The notes under the pieces: model-generated
Told to the model about the DNA's origin: nothing
The model's input: the letters and a program-made list of their open reading frames with translations, nothing else
Database searches by the model: none
NCBI RefSeq assembly: GCF_040096225.1
Contig: NZ_JBBMFC010000017.1
Coordinates: forward strand, 5,054 to 69,053
Reading direction: 5' to 3'
From: Hominiventricola aquisgranensis
Lineage (GTDB): Bacteria; Bacillota; Clostridia; Lachnospirales; Lachnospiraceae
Length of the DNA stretch: 64,000 nucleotides
Program-made: the position numbers and the translations under genes
Shown here: positions 57,570 through 64,000 of the stretch, piece by piece
Layout of the letters: each line of letters starts with the position of its first letter
Position numbering within the stretch: the first letter of the stretch is position 1

Positions 57570-58532
57570 CTACAACTGTTCCAGCAATCCTGTTAATTCT
57601 TCAAGACTTGTGATCTCATTGACTCTTGCCCGTAATTTTGCGGAATGAGGATAGCCTGTGGTATACCATGCTACGTGCTTGCGCATTTCCCGCATGCCCG
57701 TGTAGACACCTTTTTCCTGCACCAGCAGCGCTGCATGCTTTAAGATCATCTGCTTTACTTCTTCCAGTGTCGGCTTTGCCTCGTGTTCTCCCGTCTCCAT
57801 CCAATGCAGGATCTGATGGAAGATCCATGGATTTCCCTGGGCACCTCTGCCGATCATCACACCGTCACAGCCAGTCTCCCGCATGATTGCATCTGCGCTC
57901 TCTGCTGAAGTCACGTCACCGTTCCCGATCACAGGAATCTTCACCGCTTCTTTCACCTGACGGATAATATCCCAGTCCGCTTTTCCACTGTAATACTGCT
58001 CCCTGGTTCGTCCGTGGACTGCCACAGCAGCCGCACCGCTGGCTTCCGCGATTTTCGCAATCTCTACTGCATTTACATGGCTCTCGTCAAATCCCTTTCG
58101 GATCTTGACGGTCACCGGCTTTCTGATGGCACGGGCAGTCTTGGTGATGATCTCCTCCACCAGCTTTGGATTCTTCATAAGTGCAGAACCTTCACCGTTT
58201 CCAGTCACTTTCGGCACAGGACAGCCCATGTTAATATCCAGAATGGAAAATGGACGCTCCTCGATCCGCTTTGCCATCTCACTGATTACATCGGGATCTG
58301 ACCCGAAGAGCTGCAGCGATACCGGAGGCTCTCTGTCATCAATTGCCATCAGTGCTTCCGTATTCTTATTGTTATATAAGATCGCCTTGGCACTGACCAT
58401 CTCCATACACAGAAGTCCTGCCCCCTGTTCCTTGCACAACAGACGAAATGGCAGGTCGGTAACGCCTGCCATAGGTGCAAGAATCAGATTATTTTCCAGT
58501 TGTACATCTCCAATCTGCAGTTTCCGAATCAT
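57570..58532 (-). CDS. dusB: tRNA-dihydrouridine synthase B
   Basis: A 320-aa FMN-binding TIM barrel. LAPMAGVTDLPFRLLCKEQG, ILDINMGCPVPKVTGNGEGS (conserved Cys in NMGCP), TVKIRKGFD and VAVHGRTREQYYSGKADWD, then GVMIGRGAQGNPWIF, are the Dus signature blocks. It reduces uridines in the tRNA D-loop using NADPH. Its start overlaps the 110-aa gene by 4 bases. Confidence 0.95.
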   Translation of the reverse strand: MIRKLQIGDVQLENNLILAPMAGVTDLPFRLLCKEQGAGLLCMEMVSAKAILYNNKNTEALMAIDDREPPVSLQLFGSDPDVISEMAKRIEERPFSILDINMGCPVPKVTGNGEGSALMKNPKLVEEIITKTARAIRKPVTVKIRKGFDESHVNAVEIAKIAEASGAAAVAVHGRTREQYYSGKADWDIIRQVKEAVKIPVIGNGDVTSAESADAIMRETGCDGVMIGRGAQGNPWIFHQILHWMETGEHEAKPTLEEVKQMILKHAALLVQEKGVYTGMREMRKHVAWYTTGYPHSAKLRARVNEITSLEELTGLLEQL

Positions 58533-58861
58533 TCTACATCTTCTCCCAGGAAAAATACCTTGTAAAATAACTCCAGTGACTGCAGAAATTCTGCTTTTTC
58601 TTTCCGGATCTGACGGATCTTCAGCTCGCTTCCGATCTCGTCATAGAGCAGGTCTCCTTCATCCGCCGACGTCTCCAGCAAAAGCTTGCCGTCCTCATCG
58701 AACACCAGCGTCAGAATACCTCCCACATCCTCCGTAAACAGCACGCACATGATCTTCAGTTCATCCTGGACCTGTGACGGCAGACTCTTAAAATCTTCAT
58801 TTAAATAATATTTCTGTTCATATGCACTGGCTCCGCACAGCACAACCTGATCCTGATACAT
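58529..58861 (-). CDS. DUF6145-like protein
   Basis: A 110-aa acidic protein: MYQDQVVLCGASAYEQKYYL, then LPSQVQDELKIMCVLFTEDV, then GGILTLVFDEDGKLLLETSA. It matches the DUF6145 pattern of Lachnospiraceae; function unknown. It lies between birA and dusB and is coupled to dusB by overlap. Confidence 0.75.
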   Translation of the reverse strand: MYQDQVVLCGASAYEQKYYLNEDFKSLPSQVQDELKIMCVLFTEDVGGILTLVFDEDGKLLLETSADEGDLLYDEIGSELKIRQIRKEKAEFLQSLELFYKVFFLGEDVE

Positions 58862-58878
58862 TCATTCACCTCTGTTCA

Positions 58879-59862
58879 TCATACATATCCATAAAATCCC
58901 CGGACAGATACTTCGCCCGCATAGACACTGACTTTCTCTCCGGTATCGTCTCTGACTACCATAAGCTCGCCATCCTGATTAATGCCTTCCGCTACGCCAG
59001 TGTACTCATGTCCCGGCTCCAACACGCGAATTTTCCGTCCACAGTTGACACAGATCTGATTATATTCCTCATAAAGTTCTGACAGATCTTCTGTCTTCTG
59101 GAAGATCTCATAGATGCGCTCCAATTCTTCCATAATTGCCGCAATCAGTGCCGCACGGCCGATCTGTTTTCCTGCCTCCAGACACAGAGACCCTGCAATC
59201 TCACGGATCTCCTCCGGGAATTCCTTCTGATTTACATTGATACCGATTCCTATGACTACATAATTGATGTAATCCACTTCTGTATTCATTTCTGTGAGAA
59301 TTCCACACACCTTATGTCCGTTGACGACTACATCATTGGGCCACTTGATTCCTGCATCCAGTCCTGTCACCCGGCGAATTCCGCAGGTAACTGCCATGGC
59401 AGCCAGAAGTGTCATGCGGGATGCATGTTCCGGTCGGAATCTCGGACGCAGAAGCAATGTCATAGCAATATTACTGCCCTTAGGGGTAGACCAGCTCCTT
59501 CCCCGACGGCCTTTTCCTCCGGTCTGCTCATCCGCTACCACCAATGTTCCTGAAGGAGTTCCGTCTTCTGCGATCCGTTTTGCATAGTTATTAGTGGAAT
59601 CAACACTTTCCAGATAAATGCAATTCTCAGCCATCCAGTTCGTATGCAGACGACTCCTGATCTCTTCTGCGGTAATCACATCTGGTGTAGTCATGATCCG
59701 GTATCCTCTGTTTTTCACTGCTTCTACTTCATAGCCTTCTTCTTTTAACTGCTGGATCACTTTCCAGACTGCTGTCCGTGACACATGAAACCGCTCGCAC
59801 AACTGCTGTCCGGATACATATCCATCGGATTCTCTCAATATTTTCAATAATTCTGTTTTCAT
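58879..59862 (-). CDS. birA: biotin operon repressor / biotin-protein ligase BirA
   Basis: A 327-aa protein. Residues 1-65 are the HTH_11 DNA-binding domain (YVSGQQLCERFHVSRTAVWK); the ligase has GGKGRRGRSWSTPKG (biotinoyl-AMP loop), IKWPNDVVVNGHKVCGILTE, and a C-terminal SH3-like domain (VLEPGHEYTGVAEGINQDGE). It attaches biotin to carboxylases and represses biotin genes. ATG 59862 follows GGAGGAATCTT; the longer frame upstream has no ribosome site. The start overlaps the membrane protein gene by 4 bases. Confidence 0.96.
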   Translation of the reverse strand: MKTELLKILRESDGYVSGQQLCERFHVSRTAVWKVIQQLKEEGYEVEAVKNRGYRIMTTPDVITAEEIRSRLHTNWMAENCIYLESVDSTNNYAKRIAEDGTPSGTLVVADEQTGGKGRRGRSWSTPKGSNIAMTLLLRPRFRPEHASRMTLLAAMAVTCGIRRVTGLDAGIKWPNDVVVNGHKVCGILTEMNTEVDYINYVVIGIGINVNQKEFPEEIREIAGSLCLEAGKQIGRAALIAAIMEELERIYEIFQKTEDLSELYEEYNQICVNCGRKIRVLEPGHEYTGVAEGINQDGELMVVRDDTGEKVSVYAGEVSVRGFYGYV

Positions 59863-60128
59863 AAGATTCCTCCTGCCAGCAAGATTGAGCAGATTGTGGC
59901 TGTCCACATACAAGATGCCAGGATCAGTTCCACTGCCCCTGCGATCCGATTTCCCGATGTCCACTCCTTGACAACACCCAGGGAATACATCAGTCCTCCG
60001 GCACCGAATGCCAGTGTCACACACAAAGAATGATATTGTCTGTCCGATGCCGCCGTAAATGCCATGGCCACAATGAACAGGCAGATCCATATATTACATA
60101 ACCGATAATGTTTCAGAAGAGACTTCAT
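59859..60128 (-). CDS. small membrane protein upstream of birA
   Basis: An 89-aa protein with three hydrophobic segments (about 12-28, 36-54, 64-86): CNIWICLFIVAMAFTAASDR, TLAFGAGGLMYSLGVV, ELILASCMWTATICSILLAG. No family recognised. It lies 23 bases after argF and is coupled to birA. Confidence 0.7.
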   Translation of the reverse strand: MKSLLKHYRLCNIWICLFIVAMAFTAASDRQYHSLCVTLAFGAGGLMYSLGVVKEWTSGNRIAGAVELILASCMWTATICSILLAGGIL

Positions 60129-60151
60129 CGTTCCGTTACTCCCAAATCTCC

Positions 60152-61138
60152 TTATGCTCCCAGAGTAGCTGCCATGACAGCCTTAATGGTATGCATACGA
60201 TTCTCTGCTTCATCAAACACAACAGACTGACTGGATTCAAATACTTCATCCGTAACTTCCATGGCATCAATGCCAAATTTCTTGCTGATCTCTTTTCCGA
60301 TCTTGGTTCCCAGATCATGGAACGCCGGCAGACAATGCATAAATACAGCCTGCTCTCCTGCACATTCCATCACCTCACGGTTCACCTGATACGGATACAG
60401 ATCTTTGATCCGCTCTGCCCATACTTCATCCGGCTCTCCCATGGATACCCATACATCGGTGTAGATCACATCTGCACCTTTGACTGCCTTCTCTAAATTT
60501 TCTTCCAGAGTGATCTTGGCTCCGGTCTCTTTTGCGATCTCCTGGCACTGTGCTACCAGCTCTTCTGACGGCCAGTATTTCTTCGGCGCACATGCAGTAA
60601 AGTCCATACCCATCTTCGCGCAGCCTACCATCCAGGAATTTCCCATATTATAACGGGCATCACCCATGTATACTACTTTTACCTTCAATGTTCCAAAATG
60701 CTCACGGATGGTCAGCATATCTGCCAGGATCTGTGTTGGATGAAACTCATTGGTCAAACCATTCCATACCGGAACTCCAGCATATTTTGCAAGTTCTTCC
60801 ACAATATCCTGTCCATATCCACGATATTCAATTCCCTCATACATTCTTCCCAGAACGCGGGCCGTATCTGCTATACTCTCTTTTTTCCCGATCTGGGATC
60901 CGCTTGGGTCAAGATACGTAGTTCCCATTCCCAGATCATGGGCAGCCACCTCAAAAGAGCAACGAGTACGGGTACTGGTCTTCTCAAAGATCAGCGCTAC
61001 ATTTTTACCTCTCAATGTATCTACCAGAATACCATTTTTCTTCTTCTCTTTCAGCTCTGCTGCCAGGTCCAGCAGATACTCCATCTCCTCCGGTGTATAA
61101 TCCAGTAATTTCAGAAAATTTCTTCCTTTTAAGTCCAT
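60152..61138 (-). CDS. argF: ornithine carbamoyltransferase
   Basis: A 328-aa enzyme. FEKTSTRTRCSFEVAAHDLG (carbamoyl-phosphate site S-T-R-T-R), FHPTQILADM (H-P-x-Q), DVWVSMGEPDE (S-M-G loop for ornithine) and MHCLPAFHD (H-C-L-P) are all intact. It makes citrulline from ornithine and carbamoyl phosphate. Whether it serves biosynthesis or the deiminase route cannot be told; no arc genes are nearby. GGAGGGCAAACAC precedes ATG 61138. Confidence 0.96.
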   Translation of the reverse strand: MDLKGRNFLKLLDYTPEEMEYLLDLAAELKEKKKNGILVDTLRGKNVALIFEKTSTRTRCSFEVAAHDLGMGTTYLDPSGSQIGKKESIADTARVLGRMYEGIEYRGYGQDIVEELAKYAGVPVWNGLTNEFHPTQILADMLTIREHFGTLKVKVVYMGDARYNMGNSWMVGCAKMGMDFTACAPKKYWPSEELVAQCQEIAKETGAKITLEENLEKAVKGADVIYTDVWVSMGEPDEVWAERIKDLYPYQVNREVMECAGEQAVFMHCLPAFHDLGTKIGKEISKKFGIDAMEVTDEVFESSQSVVFDEAENRMHTIKAVMAATLGA

Positions 61139-61169
61139 GTGTTTGCCCTCCTGCCATTTTATCAGCAAA

Positions 61170-61196
61170 CGGGCTGGCGCATCTAGCGTCAGCCCG
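61170..61196 (-). terminator. terminator of the stomatin/NfeD operon
   Basis: CGGGCTGGCGC (61170-61180) pairs with GCGTCAGCCCG (61186-61196), one wobble, then TTTGCTG on the minus strand. Confidence 0.75.
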
Positions 61197-61225
61197 AATG
61201 ATATACGTTCCGTATTCTGCGGCTG

Positions 61226-62146
61226 TTATGCCTCTTTTGCGATCTCTGCCACAGATGTTACCACACCTGCCATCTTCTGAATATCAGACGGAATAATGAT
61301 CTTGGTTGCCTGACCGTCAGCTGCCTTTGCAAATGCTTCCATTCCTTTCAGGCGAAGTACGGATTCATCCACTCCAACCTCTTTGAGGAAACGAAGACCA
61401 TCTGCATTTGCCTGCTGCACTTTCAGAATAGCCTCTGCCTGACCTTCTGCCTCGCGGATCATCTTCTCCTTCTGTGCCTCTGCACGAAGGATAGCTGCCT
61501 GTTTCTCAGCCTCTGCATCCAGAATTGCAGATTCTTTCTTACCTTCTGCTACAAGAATGGTGGACTTCTTCTCACCTTCTGCACGAAGGATGGCTTCACG
61601 ACGTTCACGCTCTGCCTTCATCTGCTTCTCCATAGCATCCTGGATAGCAGCCGGTGGAATGATGTTCTTAAGCTCCACACGTTTTACTTTGATTCCCCAC
61701 GGGTCAGTTGCCACATCCAGAGATGCACGCATCTTGGTGTTGATAGTCTCGCGGGATGTAAGAGTCTGGTCAAGTTCCAGATCACCGATAATATTTCTAA
61801 GGGTCGTTGCTGTCAGATTCTCGATTGCCATGATCGGATTCTCAACACCGTATGCATAGAGCTTCGGATCCGTGATCTCGAAGAATACAACAGTGTCGAT
61901 TCTCATGGTTACATTATCTTTTGTGATCACCGGCTGTGGGGCAAAATCCACAACCTGCTCTTTTAAGGTCACTTTTCTTGCCACACGGTCAATGATCGGC
62001 ACTTTAAAGTGGATTCCCACTTTCCAGGTGCCATTGTAAGCACCAAGCCGCTCGATGACCAGCGCCGTAGTCTGCGGTACGATCTTCACACAGGATGCAA
62101 GGATCATCAGAATAATAAGTATCAAAATAGCCAGTACAATGAGCAT
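61226..62146 (-). CDS. stomatin/prohibitin-family (SPFH, band 7) membrane protein
   Basis: A 306-aa protein: one N-terminal membrane helix (about 3-20), SPFH domain (about 22-190: ALVIERLGAYNGTWKVGIHF, DNVTMRIDTVVFFEITDPKL, RVELKNIIPPAAIQDAMEKQ), a long Ala/Glu coiled coil (AEGEKKSTILVAEGKKESAI) and a C-terminal IIIPSDIQKMAGV segment. QmcA-like proteins scaffold membrane microdomains and protease complexes. It directly follows the NfeD gene, the standard pair. Confidence 0.93.
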   Translation of the reverse strand: MLIVLAILILIILMILASCVKIVPQTTALVIERLGAYNGTWKVGIHFKVPIIDRVARKVTLKEQVVDFAPQPVITKDNVTMRIDTVVFFEITDPKLYAYGVENPIMAIENLTATTLRNIIGDLELDQTLTSRETINTKMRASLDVATDPWGIKVKRVELKNIIPPAAIQDAMEKQMKAERERREAILRAEGEKKSTILVAEGKKESAILDAEAEKQAAILRAEAQKEKMIREAEGQAEAILKVQQANADGLRFLKEVGVDESVLRLKGMEAFAKAADGQATKIIIPSDIQKMAGVVTSVAEIAKEA

Positions 62147-62599
62147 TTAATTTTCCTCCTTTATCTCTTCCACGATTAGTTTCACGCCTTCGATTGAGCA
62201 GATCTTCACTTTTCTGCCTGCCGGAATGATCTTCAGGTCATCTGTGCTTCTGGCCATCCACTCGATGTCTGCAATGTTCACCTTGCCGGACTGTGCCAGA
62301 TTGTCGATCTTCTCACTTACCACTACCGTCTTTCCTACCAGACTGTCTGCATTGGTGCTTACCTGATTGTTCTTCATGTAACGCACTGCCATGGGTCTGG
62401 TCAGTAACAGAAATGCCAAAGACAGAACAAGAAAAAGCATCCACTGAATCACAGGACCCGCTCCGAAGAATGTGGACAGAAAAGCCGCTGTGGCTCCGCC
62501 CGCAAACCATATGGTTGTCAGTCCCAGTGTCGCGATTTCAATCACAAGAAGTATAATGATCAATACCAGCCATCCAATAGCCGGATTCATGTTCAGCAT
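62147..62599 (-). CDS. NfeD-family membrane protein
   Basis: A 150-aa protein: two or three membrane helices (AIGWLVLIIILLVIEIATLG, TIWFAGGATAAFLSTFFGAG, WMLFLVLSLAFLLLTRPMA) and a C-terminal OB fold (SLVGKTVVVSEKIDNLAQSG, IEGVKLIVEEI). NfeD proteins partner stomatin-like proteins. ATG 62599 follows GGAGGGCGGTACT, shortening the longest frame by 35 codons. Stop and next start are adjacent. Confidence 0.92.
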   Translation of the reverse strand: MLNMNPAIGWLVLIIILLVIEIATLGLTTIWFAGGATAAFLSTFFGAGPVIQWMLFLVLSLAFLLLTRPMAVRYMKNNQVSTNADSLVGKTVVVSEKIDNLAQSGKVNIADIEWMARSTDDLKIIPAGRKVKICSIEGVKLIVEEIKEEN

Positions 62600-62750
62600 A
62601 GTACCGCCCTCCATTCCTATGATTGTTACCATTATCTCATGAGCCCGGCTCATTCGATAATTTCGTCGCTCGTCAATCGCACAAGCACGTTGACTCGCTT
62701 GCACTCATTATACAATATTCCCTGATAATTGACAACCAAAACAAAAAGAA

Positions 62751-62778
62751 GCAGAAAATGGTCAGTTCCATCCTCTGC
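62751..62778 (-). terminator. terminator of the cell-wall hydrolase gene
   Basis: GCAGAAAATGG (62751-62761) pairs with CCATCCTCTGC (62768-62778) with two mismatches, then TTCTTTTTGTTTT on the minus strand. Confidence 0.7.
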
Positions 62779-62792
62779 CTCTGTATATCCTT

Positions 62793-63815
62793 TTACCAGA
62801 ATACATGATTTCCGATTGCGATTCCCTGCATACCGGAAGACACACTTCTGAAATGAGTTGCCGTTCCAACGGTGGTCTCACCATTGATAGCCGCCTGTGC
62901 TGCCTGCATACAGCTTGCCTTCGGACCACTGGCCAGAATCGCTGACACTTTTCCGGTAGCTGCCGGTCCAAACTGTCCCGGTGCCGAGATCACTCCCTGG
63001 ATCGTATTCGGATAGGATCCGCTCCGTACCCGGTTCATGACCACTGCGCCAACACCTAGCTGTCCTTCGTATGGCTGGTTGCCACTCTCGGACTGGATCA
63101 GTGCTGCCAGAAGAGTTACTTCGTCAGTGCTTGCTGCAATAGCGCCCAGATTTTTGGTTCGCTTTGCCTTTTCTTCCTCTGCACGGCGCGCTGCCTCTTC
63201 GGCCTCGATCTGCTCCATGGTCTTAGCTTCGCCGTAATTGTAACTTACTTCCACATAATCTGCAGATACATAATCGATCTCTCCATCCGAGTAGATGACC
63301 TGCAGCCATCCATCTTCTTCCTCGCCAACCTCGATCTGCTCCCCATGTCCGATCAGATCGATCACCGGTGAATCAGTATTTGCCTCATCTCTCACCTTCA
63401 GGCCGTCCGCTGTCACAGTGGCAATCTTCTTTACATCTTCTTCTGCACGCTCTTCCGCGTCTTTTCCAAATGCCAGATATTCATCGCTGACCCATCCGTC
63501 CACATCTCCGGACTGGATTCTTGTCCATCCTTCCTGCTGCTCCAGGATCTCTCCGGCATCGCCTTTAAACATCTTACCAACTGCCGCAGAGTCGCTGCTT
63601 GCTTCCGCACGGATAGTAACAGAATCTTCTACGTTCGCCATTACTTTGCCGTACCACTCATTCTCCTCTGCCAGCAGCTGATCTATTTCCTCTGCTGATA
63701 ACTGTTCCATCATGGAATTCCATGTATCCTTGCCTTCCTCTCCCAGACTTGCAAATCCTGTGAGACACATCCACAAAGATAATAAGACAAGCACGGACAA
63801 CCCCTTTTTACACAT
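62793..63815 (-). CDS. SH3b-SleB-type cell-wall hydrolase, secreted
   Basis: A 340-aa protein. Signal peptide about 1-22 (CKKGLSVLVLLSLWMCLTGF); two bacterial SH3 domains (about 62-115: VTIRAEASSDSAAVGKMFKG.. DGWVSDEYLAF; and about 133-190: GLKVRDEANTDSPVIDLIGH.. YVSADYVEV); an Ala/Glu-rich linker; C-terminal Hydrolase_2/SleB domain (LLAALIQSESGNQPYEGQLG, VGAVVMNRVRSGSYPNTIQG, catalytic Glu in QSESG). SleB/CwlJ enzymes cleave peptidoglycan. A WalR-type box upstream points to control by the WalRK cell-wall regulator. Confidence 0.92.
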   Translation of the reverse strand: MCKKGLSVLVLLSLWMCLTGFASLGEEGKDTWNSMMEQLSAEEIDQLLAEENEWYGKVMANVEDSVTIRAEASSDSAAVGKMFKGDAGEILEQQEGWTRIQSGDVDGWVSDEYLAFGKDAEERAEEDVKKIATVTADGLKVRDEANTDSPVIDLIGHGEQIEVGEEEDGWLQVIYSDGEIDYVSADYVEVSYNYGEAKTMEQIEAEEAARRAEEEKAKRTKNLGAIAASTDEVTLLAALIQSESGNQPYEGQLGVGAVVMNRVRSGSYPNTIQGVISAPGQFGPAATGKVSAILASGPKASCMQAAQAAINGETTVGTATHFRSVSSGMQGIAIGNHVFW

Positions 63816-63862
63816 AACATATCCTCCTGTATCTGTGCTGTTGCTATTATGTTATTCTAAAT

Positions 63863-63879
63863 GTTACAGAAATATTACA
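63863..63879 (-). promoter_or_regulatory. WalR-type box upstream of the hydrolase gene
   Basis: Minus strand: TGTAAT (63879-63874), ATTTC, TGTAAC (63868-63863), an exact match to the WalR consensus TGTWAH-N5-TGTWAH. It lies between the promoter and the gene, a position expected for repression. Confidence 0.65.
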
Positions 63880-63891
63880 ATTATTACGAAG

Positions 63892-63920
63892 ATTCTAACA
63901 GAAGATTTCATTTTTGTCAA
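63892..63920 (-). promoter_or_regulatory. sigma-A promoter of the cell-wall hydrolase gene
   Basis: Minus strand: TTGACA (63920-63915), 17-base spacer, TAGAAT (63897-63892). The -35 begins 5 bases after the intron end at 63925. Confidence 0.8.
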
Positions 63921-63924
63921 ATAA

Positions 63925-64000
63925 ATCGAGTAGGAGGGAAAATTAAATAAATTTTCCCGACCTCTCACACCACCGTACGTACGGTTCCGTATACGGCGGT
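63925..64000 (-). mobile_element. group II intron, 3' end (domains V and VI)
   Basis: Read on the minus strand from the window edge: ACCGCCGTATACGG, AACC, GTACGTACGGTGGT folds as domain V with a CGC triad, as in class C introns. Next comes domain VI: GAGAGG, GGGAAAATT, loop, AATTTTCCC, CCTACTC with a bulged A eight bases before the end CTCGAT. The rest of the intron, including any reverse transcriptase, lies right of the window. Confidence 0.85.

Noticed and set aside
1..64000. tRNA, rRNA or CRISPR loci
   Set aside because: No tRNA cloverleaf, rRNA core sequence or regular 24-40 bp repeat array was seen by eye; an Infernal/tRNAscan run would settle it.

Overview
The window looks like chromosomal DNA of a gut Clostridia, most likely Lachnospiraceae. 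The right-hand 9.5 kb (about 54.5-64 kb) is housekeeping DNA: lysS, greA, dusB, a DUF6145-type gene, birA, argF, a stomatin/NfeD pair and an SH3b/SleB cell-wall hydrolase. The left 54 kb is accessory DNA that ends at a Tn916-type xis-int pair beside the 3' end of lysS. I read it as the right part of an integrative conjugative element (ICE). The left end and the conjugation machinery (VirB4, VirD4, relaxase) are not in the window.

Layout, left to right. 0-4.2 kb: tail of an FtsX permease, then a flavin cassette (HxlR regulator, nitroreductase, FMN riboswitch, RibU, and a riboflavin kinase fused to a winged helix) bracketed by two copies of a free-standing OmpR-type winged-helix protein. 4.3-8.0 kb: element maintenance and regulation (HTH_16 protein, sigma-like factor preceded by a highly structured 400-nt stretch, SLOG protein, XRE repressor, ParR/ParM pair). 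8.2-28.9 kb: a peptide-antibiotic resistance island bracketed by two more winged-helix copies. It holds a Cpr/Bce-like ABC transporter with kinase and regulator, a PadR/DUF2812 unit, and a second system with one ATPase, three 790-aa FtsX permeases, a repeat lipoprotein, kinase and regulator. 29-33.4 kb: a LanFEG-type lantibiotic immunity ABC transporter with its own kinase and regulator.

33.5-52 kb is a long minus-strand block for DNA processing of the element: YqaJ exonuclease, RecD2-like helicase, a candidate single-strand annealing protein, CHC2 primase, PcfK/AcrIIA9-like protein, DUF7666-like protein, PcfJ, small proteins, NAD-dependent ligase, and three unrecognised genes (two encode very large helical proteins). 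A sigma-A promoter near 52.44 kb, followed by a leader with two terminator-like hairpins, appears to drive it.

How it fits together: three complete two-component/ABC sets would give inducible protection against bacteriocins or lantibiotics, while the 33-52 kb block would replicate, repair and protect the element. One regulator motif (TRGGAN-N5-TGYAAC) recurs five times and ties genes 20 kb apart into one regulon. The window ends in the 3' end (domains V and VI) of a group II intron inserted just upstream of the sleB-like promoter. No rRNA, tRNA or CRISPR array was seen.
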